From contig DYFG01000039.1 in NCBI GenBank assembly GCA_020725315.1, positions 1 through 11,731 on the forward strand: a stretch of 11,731 nt of DNA, written 5' to 3'. The notes beneath the pieces are model-generated. The model made no database searches and had not been told where the DNA came from. It saw only the letters and a program-made list of their open reading frames with translations. Position 1 is the first letter of the stretch. Every line of letters begins with the position of its first letter. This document shows positions 6,400 through 11,731 of the stretch, one piece after another. Position numbers and translations under genes: made by a program. Origin of the DNA: Nitrosotalea sp. GTDB taxonomy: Archaea > Halobacteriota > Syntropharchaeia > Alkanophagales > Methanospirareceae.

Positions 6400-6409
6400 G
6401 GTATATAAG
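6400..6409 (-). promoter_or_regulatory. TATA box of the amidohydrolase gene
   Basis: CTTATATACC on the - strand is centred about 27 bp upstream of the ATG at 6378. That spacing predicts a transcript beginning at or within a few bases of the start codon, and it is the main reason for rejecting the longer upstream frame. Confidence 0.65.
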
Positions 6410-6451
6410 TTAAGGTTAAGCTCCGAACGGTGTCGCAGCTTAGGAACGCAA

Positions 6452-7028
6452 TTAAGGGCATTTCCGCCTCGCCACGCGCAAATCCAGAACCACATGGTAT
6501 CTCCGTGGTGCAACAGAACGCACAATCCTTCTCTCTTCCAATTTTAGTTTTAATGAGTTCCCGAAAGCAGAAGAGATTATATCTCTTGCCCTTTCTAACG
6601 GGACATTAAATAAATCATCACCTTTTCTTCCCGCAGAAACGTCGTAATAGTGTATCACACCACCACCTCGTTCTCCTGATTTTAGAGCTTATTATTGTCT
6701 CGGCAGGCAAAACTTTTTGTGCGACTCGCATTCTCTCGTAAGAAAGACGAGGCGAGAAGAAAACATGCTTGAGGTCTACTTTGAAACTGCAGCCACTCTC
6801 TCTATGCGTAGTCTCCAGGTTCTCATCACCCCATATCACCTGCACCTCCCTCGTTCTATAAAGTTCATTGGTATGAGCGTAGAGAGGAACAGCCGCGATG
6901 GTTCTCACCCGTGGATAAATCTTATGGAGCGTTTCTGCGACGATCTCCCGTTTCGAATAGACTTCAGATGGGATTCGTATGATGATTACATCACCGATGA
7001 GGTCGTACGATTTTATCAGTTTAGCCAT
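6452..7028 (-). pseudogene. trm5: tRNA (guanine(37)-N1)-methyltransferase Trm5, internally deleted and frameshifted
   Basis: Trm5 methylates G37 of tRNA with AdoMet. Two - strand pieces together match its two ends. The first, from ATG 7028, reads YDLIGDVIIIRIPSE, then RTREVQVIWGDE, then DLKHVFFSPRLSYERMRVA, and reaches ETI near 6695. The second, in another frame and open from 6688, reads ALKSGERGGGVIHYYDVS and ends VAPRRYHVVLDLRV at 6452. These are the normal flanks of the Rossmann core, but the core itself (the DMFAGVGPF AdoMet loop through the NLP motif) is absent. Comparison with my memory of the M. jannaschii enzyme suggests about 75-80 residues lost. The join also changes frame: the first frame continues only to a stop at 6618. 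The catalytic site is gone, so no methyltransferase can be made. A separate intact copy would be expected elsewhere. TATA at 7057-7066 supports the 7028 start. Confidence 0.85.
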
Positions 7029-7056
7029 TGATGAATATTTATAAACGGCACGGGAG

Positions 7057-7066
7057 TTATATAAAT
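7057..7066. promoter_or_regulatory. TATA element in the trm5/signal peptidase divergent spacer
   Basis: TTATATAAAT (ATTTATATAA on the other strand) lies about 33 bp before the trm5 start, predicting a leader of a few bases. It also reads as a TATA box for the + strand, where it would give a leader of roughly 75 bases ahead of the signal peptidase ATG. A ten-base perfect palindrome, TGCATATGCA, is at 7097-7106 in that leader. Confidence 0.45.
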
Positions 7067-7167
7067 AAGGTAAAAAGGTGCTTATCTCTCTGCACTGCAT
7101 ATGCACCCCTGATAATGCAGTTCTACTATGAAATCATGGCGAATGGTCTAAGATTAGGAGCCGAAAG

Positions 7168-7680
7168 ATGAAGAAAGTGGTGCTCGAGGTGGGCATAAGT
7201 CTGGCGGAGGCGTTATTAATCGTCGCCTTACTCGTTTCAGTGGCATACGCAGCTACTGGGACGTGGCACGTTGGATTCGCTGTTGAGTCAGGAAGCATGG
7301 AACCACATATGCAGGTGGGGGATCTGATCCTCGTGCAAGCACCCCAACGCACAACCATCACAACATACGAAGAGGGAAAATCAATCGAGTATACCTCATT
7401 CCACGATTATGGTGATGTAATTATATACCGACCGAATGGGCGTTCTTCTGGATCGCCAATAGTACATAGAGCGATGGATTGGGTGGAGAAAGGAGAAAAG
7501 ATGCCTGGTGGTCGGCCTGCTCCACATGCGGGATACATCACGAAGGGGGATAATAATTCCGGTTATGATCAGCCAATGCTTGGAGTCGGGCCTGTAAAGC
7601 CAGAATGGATTATAGCGGTGGCGAGAGCGCGAGTCCCTTACCTGGGATATCCCAAACTCATCTTGAAGAAAGGTTTTTAA
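7168..7680 (+). CDS. Signal peptidase I, archaeal/ER type (S26B)
   Basis: Membrane-bound peptidase that removes signal peptides from secreted proteins on the outer face of the cytoplasmic membrane. A single N-terminal hydrophobic segment (about residues 8-30) anchors the protein. The catalytic Ser is S43 in ESGSMEPHM, followed by VGDLILV. H100 in PIVHRAM replaces the bacterial lysine, and D128 in TKGDNN completes the archaeal Ser-His-Asp set. The C-terminus VPYLGYPKL is typical. It is short, with no second membrane helix. At 170 residues it is at the small end of the family but all key residues are present. AGGAG at 7156-7160, seven bases before the ATG, supports the start. rpl10e follows after 29 bases. 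Confidence 0.93.
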   Translation: MKKVVLEVGISLAEALLIVALLVSVAYAATGTWHVGFAVESGSMEPHMQVGDLILVQAPQRTTITTYEEGKSIEYTSFHDYGDVIIYRPNGRSSGSPIVHRAMDWVEKGEKMPGGRPAPHAGYITKGDNNSGYDQPMLGVGPVKPEWIIAVARARVPYLGYPKLILKKGF

Positions 7681-7709
7681 AAAGGAGATTGAATAAATAA
7701 TAGGAAAGT

Positions 7710-8231
7710 ATGGGGAGAAAACCAGCTCGTATGTACACGAGGGTAACAGGACATGCGTATGTGCGACGGGAATATATGAGGGGAGTGCCCGGAAGCAAGA
7801 TAACCATTTTTGATATGGGTAATCCAAGCACCGAGTTCCCGGTTTCTGTATCCCTGGTTGCGGAGGAGGCCTGTCAAATAAGGCATAATGCGTTAGAAGC
7901 GGCACGTATTTCTGCTAATAGATACTTGATGAAGGAAGTTGGGAAAAGAAATTTTTACTTGAAGATAAGGGTGTATCCACACCATGTGCTGAGGGAGAAC
8001 AAATTAGCGGTTGGTGCAGGTGCAGACAGGGTATCGAGTGGCATGAGACACGCGTTTGGGAGAGCGGTAGGAACAGCAGCAAGGGTGAAGAGCGGGCAAG
8101 GGTTAATAAGCGTGGGGATCGAGGAGCATAATTTCGAAGACGCACAGGAAGCTTTGAGAAGAGCACGTTATAAGCTCCCTACACCGTGCAGGGTTGTAAT
8201 AGATAAAGGCGAAGAATTAGTGGCTGCGTAG
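7710..8231 (+). CDS. rpl10e: 50S ribosomal protein L10e (uL16 family)
   Basis: Large-subunit protein next to the central protuberance and tRNA sites, the archaeal counterpart of bacterial L16. The 173-residue product has the typical N-terminus (RKPARMYTRVTGHAYVRREY), the CQIRHNALEAARISANRY segment near 55-72, the FYLKIRVYPHHVLRENK stretch with conserved HH, and the GADRVSSGMRHAFGRAVGTAARV loop. The tail KLPTPCRVVIDKG is also characteristic. A TTTTTAAAA element at the end of the upstream gene (around 7674-7682) could give it its own promoter with a very short leader. The purine run AGGAAAG just before ATG is a weak RBS. Confidence 0.96.
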   Translation: MGRKPARMYTRVTGHAYVRREYMRGVPGSKITIFDMGNPSTEFPVSVSLVAEEACQIRHNALEAARISANRYLMKEVGKRNFYLKIRVYPHHVLRENKLAVGAGADRVSSGMRHAFGRAVGTAARVKSGQGLISVGIEEHNFEDAQEALRRARYKLPTPCRVVIDKGEELVAA

Positions 8232-8250
8232 GTTGGGGATGGGATAAGCC

Positions 8251-8373
8251 ATGAGCAAGGGTAGGAGTGAAAGTGAGTTGACAGATAGGGGTATAACCTC
8301 AAATCACGATTCAACGAAGATGGGGAAAGGGGATTCGTTGTTGGCACTAAACAAAAGAATTGAAAGAGTTTGA
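8251..8373 (+). CDS. Possible small protein, 40 residues, low support
   Basis: An open frame beginning ATG at 8251 gives a polar 40-residue product ending ALNKRIERV. It fills most of the 168-bp gap between rpl10e and the flavin reductase-like gene, with no clear Shine-Dalgarno sequence and no family that I recognise. It may be a chance ORF in purine-rich sequence. It is included because nothing else explains the gap. Confidence 0.2.
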   Translation: MSKGRSESELTDRGITSNHDSTKMGKGDSLLALNKRIERV

Positions 8374-8399
8374 AAGAATAAAAAGAAAGGAGATGAAAA

Positions 8400-8948
8400 A
8401 TGGAGCTTGAAAAGAAGGCATATCCGAAAGTGCTCGTTCGACCAGTAGTGGTCATTACGACGATATCAGAGCGAGGAATACCAAATGCAGCCCCTTTCAG
8501 TTTCAATTCGCCCATAAGCTTCGACCCACCTCTATACGGGTTCTCGTGCAATCCAGCGCACGATACATGGCGGAATATCCAGAAGAATGGCGAGTTCGTG
8601 GTGAACGTGGTTGGGAAGGGCCTGGGTGAGCTCCTGCATGTTCTGGAAACGGATTATCCGTATGAAGAGAGCGAGATTGGACATGCGGGGCTAACGGAAG
8701 AAAAAGCGAAGCGGGTAAAGCCTCCGCGGATAAAAGAAGCATGTGCATGGATAGAGTGCAAGCGCGAACATCATGTTGAGTTAGGCGACCATATCTGGAT
8801 AACAGGAAGAGTAATGGAAGTAGCGGTGAAAGACGAGTTCTGGAAGGAGGCGGGGGTAATCGATGTGGAGAAAGCGAAACTGCTCTGCCATGTAAGCGGC
8901 GAATTCTTTGCGGTGGAGATGAAGGAAGCGAAATATAAGCGGGCTTAG
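8400..8948 (+). CDS. Flavin reductase-like (flavoredoxin-type) FMN-binding protein
   Basis: Member of the flavin reductase/flavoredoxin split-barrel family that binds FMN and transfers electrons. The physiological partner is not evident. The 182-residue protein starts with PKVLVRPVVVITT, then GIPNAAPFSFNSPISFDPPLYGFSCN (about residues 27-52), which is the classic FMN-phosphate region, then TWRNIQKNGEFVVNVV. Next comes an ETDYP segment and HAGLTEEKAKRVKPPRIKEA, which fits substrate-loop sequence in archaeal members. The end LCHVSGEFFAVEM matches the usual closing strand. A near-perfect SD, AAGGAGATGA at 8387-8396, precedes the ATG. It is followed by accessory genes on the same strand after 55 bases, and trxB is 7 kb away, so no redox operon is seen. 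Confidence 0.85.
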   Translation: MELEKKAYPKVLVRPVVVITTISERGIPNAAPFSFNSPISFDPPLYGFSCNPAHDTWRNIQKNGEFVVNVVGKGLGELLHVLETDYPYEESEIGHAGLTEEKAKRVKPPRIKEACAWIECKREHHVELGDHIWITGRVMEVAVKDEFWKEAGVIDVEKAKLLCHVSGEFFAVEMKEAKYKRA

Positions 8949-8963
8949 TCAGAGGAATAGAGA

Positions 8964-8998
8964 AAAATATATGAGGAAAAGAACAAAAATTAGGTGAT
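8964..8998 (+). promoter_or_regulatory. TATA and Shine-Dalgarno elements of the accessory pair
   Basis: AAAATATATG at 8964-8973 is a TATA candidate predicting a start near 8994. AGGTGAT at 8992-8998, five bases before the ATG at 9004, is a strong anti-SD match. The two signals overlap in position, so if both work the transcript leader must begin right at the SD. An upstream read-through promoter is also possible. Confidence 0.4.
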
Positions 8999-9003
8999 GT
9001 AAA

Positions 9004-9651
9004 ATGGCTGAAGAAGAAAGTGAATTTAAGAAGGATTTTGGAAAACTTGTGAAGGGATTGATAGCACTTTGCCCTGCTTACAATTCGGCGACGAGAATCC
9101 TGCGAGACACCAGAGGAAAATCAATAGCTCACGTCAGCAATGCATATCCGGAAATCTTTGATGTAAAAATAATGCCAGCGCTAAACTCGGTCTTTGGATT
9201 TTCTCCCGGTGTTAAAACGGAGGTGACAAGTAGCAGTGTTGGGTATGATTTGCTAACCCTCATAGAGGGACTTGAGGAATTGTTAGATGATGAAGGAATA
9301 AGGAAAGTTATCGGGAGAAGCGTAGGCGAAGAGCCGCCTAATCCGGTTAGAGACTATGTGGAGATGTGCGTGGATGCAATTGAAAAAGATGACCCAACTG
9401 CTCTGAAATTATTGCGAATAGCAGCAGGAGACCCTTCTTATATCTATTTTGATCCCTTGATTTCAAAAGCGAAGGAGCAATTTGGTCTCGAATTAGACAA
9501 AGAAAAACTCATTGAACATCTTATAAAATTAGATGGTCTAGGGCTTCTTTCTGAATTCAACGAAGATCGCATTTTGGTAAAGGACAGATATAAGAGGCAT
9601 ATAATTGATTTAGCTAAAGTCAAAATTCAATATAGATTCTTAAATATCTAA
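9004..9651 (+). CDS. Unrecognised protein with winged-helix-like C-terminus
   Basis: I do not recognise this 215-residue protein. It has no signal peptide or membrane segment. The middle has two helical acidic segments (LTLIEGLEELLDDEGIRKVIG and PVRDYVEMCVDAIEKDDPTALKLL). From about residue 165, LDKEKLIEHLIKLDGLGLLSEFNEDRILVKDRYK has the pattern of a winged helix with a beta-hairpin wing, suggesting nucleic-acid binding. The frame ends TAA at 9649-9651, and coding-like sequence continues at once in the +1 frame into the next ORF, so the two may be halves of one gene. Codon and base use look AT-richer than the ribosomal and argG neighbours, as for horizontally acquired genes (visual impression, not computed). 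Confidence 0.65.
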   Translation: MAEEESEFKKDFGKLVKGLIALCPAYNSATRILRDTRGKSIAHVSNAYPEIFDVKIMPALNSVFGFSPGVKTEVTSSSVGYDLLTLIEGLEELLDDEGIRKVIGRSVGEEPPNPVRDYVEMCVDAIEKDDPTALKLLRIAAGDPSYIYFDPLISKAKEQFGLELDKEKLIEHLIKLDGLGLLSEFNEDRILVKDRYKRHIIDLAKVKIQYRFLNI

Positions 9652-9736
9652 CATTCGTAAAAGAAAAAAAGTTAGGGAGTCTATAGATGCCTTATGGCAG
9701 TCTACCTGGGATAAAAAAGATTCTGCTCTTAGGATC

Positions 9737-10357
9737 TTGCTCGATAAATATGCGAATAGTGAGGAAATTAGAAAAATATTGCCGCCGAGTGACAAACTTC
9801 AAAATGAATCTGATGAGCATTTCGTGATAAAACAGTTAATTGTTAAAGATTTGCTTGAAAGGGGAAAGAAGAAATGGAATATCCAACCTGAGATACGTGA
9901 AGAGGAAGGTTCGCTAGAAAAATGGAAAATTGAAAGTGTTCATGAAGATTTTTCTGAGGAGATAAAAGTTGAAGAAGATGCAAAAGATAAAGAGGGGAAA
10001 ACTATAAAAAGACCCGATTTGACCGTAACAACTGATAGAAGAAAAAGCATATGGATAGAAATAGAGTCATGCAAGAACATTAAAGATCCTCTTAAGTTTG
10101 TAAAGGATAAACTCAGAAAGCTTAAGGAAATTGAAGATTACGACCCTCCGGATGAACTTTGGCTGGTTTTTCCCTACCGAAAATATTTCCTATATGGTTC
10201 TAAGCAGTTTAAAGAGATGTTCGTAGACGATTTCAATGACTTCAGAAGACAGAATCAGACAAAAAAGTTAAAACCACGTATTTTCTTCGCAGATTTATAC
10301 AACGAGATATTAGTCGAATTAAAAGGGGAAAGAAATTTTACTAGTGAGGAACAATGA
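9737..10357 (+). CDS. PD-(D/E)XK nuclease-like protein (possible C-terminal half of a split gene)
   Basis: A predicted restriction-endonuclease-fold protein. The frame given starts at a TTG, but open sequence in the same frame extends back to 9644 and reads helical, charged, coding-like sequence (KVRESIDALWQSTWDKK) with no ATG/GTG/TTG before 9737. From the TTG, an N-terminal helix (SDEHFVIKQLIVKDLLERG, about 18-43) is followed by PD at 93-94 and, after a short loop, IWIEIESCK with E108, E110 and K113. That is a D...E-x-E arrangement resembling the ExE variant seen in some restriction enzymes, not E-x-K. Then DELWLVFPY and a C-terminal helix. Its TGA overlaps the argG ATG (ATGA). AT-rich. The nuclease call is fold-pattern inference only. 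Confidence 0.55.
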   Translation: MLDKYANSEEIRKILPPSDKLQNESDEHFVIKQLIVKDLLERGKKKWNIQPEIREEEGSLEKWKIESVHEDFSEEIKVEEDAKDKEGKTIKRPDLTVTTDRRKSIWIEIESCKNIKDPLKFVKDKLRKLKEIEDYDPPDELWLVFPYRKYFLYGSKQFKEMFVDDFNDFRRQNQTKKLKPRIFFADLYNEILVELKGERNFTSEEQ

Positions 10358-11517
10358 AAAGAGTAGTGCTTGCCTATTCAGGTGGATTGGACACCTCGGT
10401 TTGCATTCCGTTGCTGAGAGAGCGTTATGGCTATGATGAGGTAATTGCAGTAACGGTGGACGTAGGGCAGCCTGAAGATGAGATAAGGGAGGCGGTGGAA
10501 CGGGGCAAGACGCTCAGTGAGGTACATAAACTCATCGATGCGCAGGAAGAGTTTGTGCGTGATTATATCTTTCCGTTGATCAAAGCGAACGGTAATTACG
10601 AGGGCTATGTGCTTGGGACGGCGATAGCGAGACCGCTCATAGCAAAGAAAGTGGTGGAAGTGGCGAGAGAAGAACACGCAGATGCAGTAGCACATGGCTG
10701 CACCGGCAAAGGTAATGACCAGCTCAGGTTTGATGCGGTGTTCAGGACCACGGACCTGGATGTAGTCGCTCCGATACGAGAACTGAGTTTAACGCGGGAG
10801 GAAGAGAGGAGCTATGCAGCGGAGCATGGTATCACATTTGAGACAGAGAAGAGATGGAGCATGGATGAGAATATATGGAGCAGGAGCATAGAAGGGAGCG
10901 AGTTGGAAGACCCTGCCTTTGTTCCACCCGAGGAGATATATCAATGGACGTGTTCTCCGGATAAGGCGCCTGAAGCTGCCGAGGTTATAAAAATTGGGTT
11001 TGAGCATGGAATTCCTGTTTCACTGGACGAGACGAGTGCGGACGGCGTATCACTCATAAAGAAATTGAACGAGGTTGGAGGCAAGCACGGCATTGGCAGA
11101 ACTGATATAATCGAAGACCGTGTTCTCGGCTTCAAGTCAAGGGAGATATACGAGCATCCGGCAGCTACGATATTATTGGAGGCGCATCGTGACCTTGAAC
11201 AACTTATTTTAACGAGAAACGAGCTGAAGTTCAAAGAATTTGTTGATAGGAGATGGAGCGAGCTGGTATATCAGGGTTTAATTATGGATCCGCTTTATGT
11301 GAGTCTCAATGCCTTTATAGATAAGACGCAGGAAAGGATAACTGGTATGGTATCTATGAAACTGGAGAAGGGTGCTGCACGAGTGGTGGGAAGAGCATCG
11401 CCAAACGCATTGTATTCGAAGGACGTCTCATTTGACGTGAAGCAAGAGCAAAGAGGTGCCGAGGGCTTCTCGATGTATCACGGGTTTCAGTCGAGGCTCT
11501 TCTGGAAGCAGCGATGA
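10354..11517 (+). CDS. argG: Argininosuccinate synthase
   Basis: Joins citrulline and aspartate using ATP to make argininosuccinate, the penultimate step of arginine synthesis. The 387-residue protein begins with the ATP pyrophosphatase P-loop AYSGGLDTS (7-15). It continues with GNYEGYVLGTAIARPLIAKK, the GCTGKGNDQLRFD citrulline/aspartate-binding region, and RWSMDENIWSRSIEG. IGRTDIIEDRVLGFKSREIYEHP and GFSMYHGFQSRLFW at the end are also conserved. Length and motifs match the family with no visible defect. The start codon shares four bases (ATGA) with the upstream nuclease-like ORF, and GAGGAA just upstream is a usable RBS, so argG may be translated by coupling or from an internal promoter in the upstream gene. 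argH is not next to it in this window. Confidence 0.97.
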   Translation: MKRVVLAYSGGLDTSVCIPLLRERYGYDEVIAVTVDVGQPEDEIREAVERGKTLSEVHKLIDAQEEFVRDYIFPLIKANGNYEGYVLGTAIARPLIAKKVVEVAREEHADAVAHGCTGKGNDQLRFDAVFRTTDLDVVAPIRELSLTREEERSYAAEHGITFETEKRWSMDENIWSRSIEGSELEDPAFVPPEEIYQWTCSPDKAPEAAEVIKIGFEHGIPVSLDETSADGVSLIKKLNEVGGKHGIGRTDIIEDRVLGFKSREIYEHPAATILLEAHRDLEQLILTRNELKFKEFVDRRWSELVYQGLIMDPLYVSLNAFIDKTQERITGMVSMKLEKGAARVVGRASPNALYSKDVSFDVKQEQRGAEGFSMYHGFQSRLFWKQR

Positions 11518-11604
11518 AATTTGGAGTGGGTAGGGGTCTGTGTGGAGGAGATGAAGGATGGTAGGAAGGAAAATAAGGAGGTGGAAGGTTCATCCAGAAG
11601 GATA

Positions 11605-11630
11605 TATATACGAAGTTTACTTCGGATATA
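11605..11630. promoter_or_regulatory. 26-bp palindrome, operator-like copy 1
   Basis: TATATACGAAG, TTTA, CTTCGGATATA: the arms are reverse complements with one mismatch (G at 11625). The outer AT arms make TATA-like sequence, so a protein bound here would cover a promoter. It lies 88 bp after the argG stop. Confidence 0.6.
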
Positions 11631-11645
11631 ATGCCAAAATGAGGG

Positions 11646-11671
11646 TATATACGAACTCAAGTTCGGATATA
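11646..11671. promoter_or_regulatory. 26-bp palindrome, operator-like copy 2
   Basis: TATATACGAAC, TCAA, GTTCGGATATA: same outer sequence as copy 1 and the same mismatch position, beginning exactly 41 bp later (about four helical turns). The inner G-C pair of copy 1 is swapped to C-G here, so symmetry was kept while sequence changed. Confidence 0.6.
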
Positions 11672-11682
11672 ACGAAGTTATA
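11668..11682. promoter_or_regulatory. 15-bp perfect palindrome overlapping copy 2
   Basis: TATAAC-GAA-GTTATA is a perfect dyad sharing four bases with the right end of copy 2. It contains a third ACGAAG, 21 bp (two turns) after the ACGAAC of copy 2. Confidence 0.45.
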
Positions 11683-11707
11683 CGCCATGCCTAAGAGGTA
11701 GATGAAG

Positions 11708-11731
11708 ATGAGAAGAAAACTGAGAGTGTAT
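11708..11731 (+). CDS. Start of a gene cut by the window end
   Basis: GAGGTAG at 11695-11701 is a Shine-Dalgarno match located nine bases before ATG 11708, which opens MRRKLRVY and runs off the window. An in-frame ATG at 11702 is too close to the SD to be preferred. The palindromes just upstream suggest this gene is the regulated one. Nothing can be said about its product. Confidence 0.4.

Noticed and set aside
6379..6525. N-terminal extension of the amidohydrolase reading frame
   Set aside because: It overlaps the C-terminal coding part of the trm5 remnant in another frame, has no homology-like sequence, and lies upstream of the TATA box at 6400-6409.
7029..7106. Longer trm5 start at 7106
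   Set aside because: The extra 26 residues cover the divergent promoter (TATA at 7057-7066) and do not resemble the family; ATG 7028 fits the predicted start site.
9664..9670. Seven-A run as the site of a frameshift joining the two accessory ORFs
   Set aside because: An indel there would not help: both alternative frames just upstream of the run meet no start codon, and the frame-1 stop at 9649 precedes it, so the frame change must be before 9652.
11553..11633. 26-codon ORF running through the first palindrome
   Set aside because: It is purine-rich, has no family resemblance and ends inside the operator-like palindromes, which are the better explanation of the sequence.
11605..11682. CRISPR or IS-end interpretation of the repeats
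   Set aside because: There are only two full copies, spaced 15 bp apart, with no spacers of regular length, no cas genes and no transposase nearby.
11700..11731. C/D box small RNA suggested by ATGAAGATGAG and CTGAG
   Set aside because: There is no proper RTGATGA box C with correctly spaced D box; an SD plus ATG explains the sequence better.

Overview
This window looks like chromosomal DNA of a euryarchaeon, most plausibly a methanogen or ANME-type lineage. The evidence is ribosomal proteins L21e and L10e (uL16), a TFB transcription factor, an archaeal-type signal peptidase, the archaeal cobamide enzyme CobY, an intron-less tRNA-Val without an encoded CCA, and TATA boxes 25-35 bp upstream of short-leader or leaderless genes. 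I cannot name the lineage with confidence. GC content looks moderate.

Layout: (1) 1-600 holds rpl21e (+) and tRNA-Val(GAC) (-). (2) 608-3138 is a tight + strand cluster trxB-rnhB-tfb with gaps of 10 and 7 bp. (3) 3174-4237 is a two-gene - strand operon: an unrecognised protein translationally coupled to a DUF99 (endonuclease dU/V-like) protein. (4) 4325-4912 is cobY (+), divergent from that operon. (5) 4913-5207 contains no intact gene, but on the - strand it carries decayed coding pieces: an antitoxin-like tail, a short DUF5615/PIN-like toxin remnant and the C-terminal end of a CoA-binding-domain protein. (6) 5263-6378 is an amidohydrolase (-). (7) 6452-7028 is a broken trm5 that has lost its AdoMet-binding core and is frameshifted at the deletion point. 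(8) 7168-8948 has signal peptidase, rpl10e and a flavin reductase-like gene (+). (9) 9004-10357 is an AT-richer accessory pair that is probably one gene, or two tightly linked genes, for a winged-helix-like plus PD-(D/E)XK-like protein. A single +1 reading-frame change near 9641-9651 separates the halves. (10) argG (10354-11517) overlaps that pair by ATGA. (11) 11600-11731 contains two 26-bp palindromes and a third overlapping palindrome, helically phased, in front of the first codons of a gene cut by the window end.

Most of the window is housekeeping: translation (L21e, L10e, tRNA-Val), transcription initiation (TFB), DNA/RNA maintenance (RNase HII, DUF99), redox (TrxB), cobamide synthesis (CobY), secretion (signal peptidase) and arginine synthesis (ArgG). 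The unusual parts are the internally deleted trm5, the split nuclease-like locus fused to the argG start, the tandem operator array at the right edge, a TFB with a shortened B-reader/linker, and the graveyard of toxin-antitoxin and CoA-binding fragments. Recognition of families is from memory of their motifs; no search was run.
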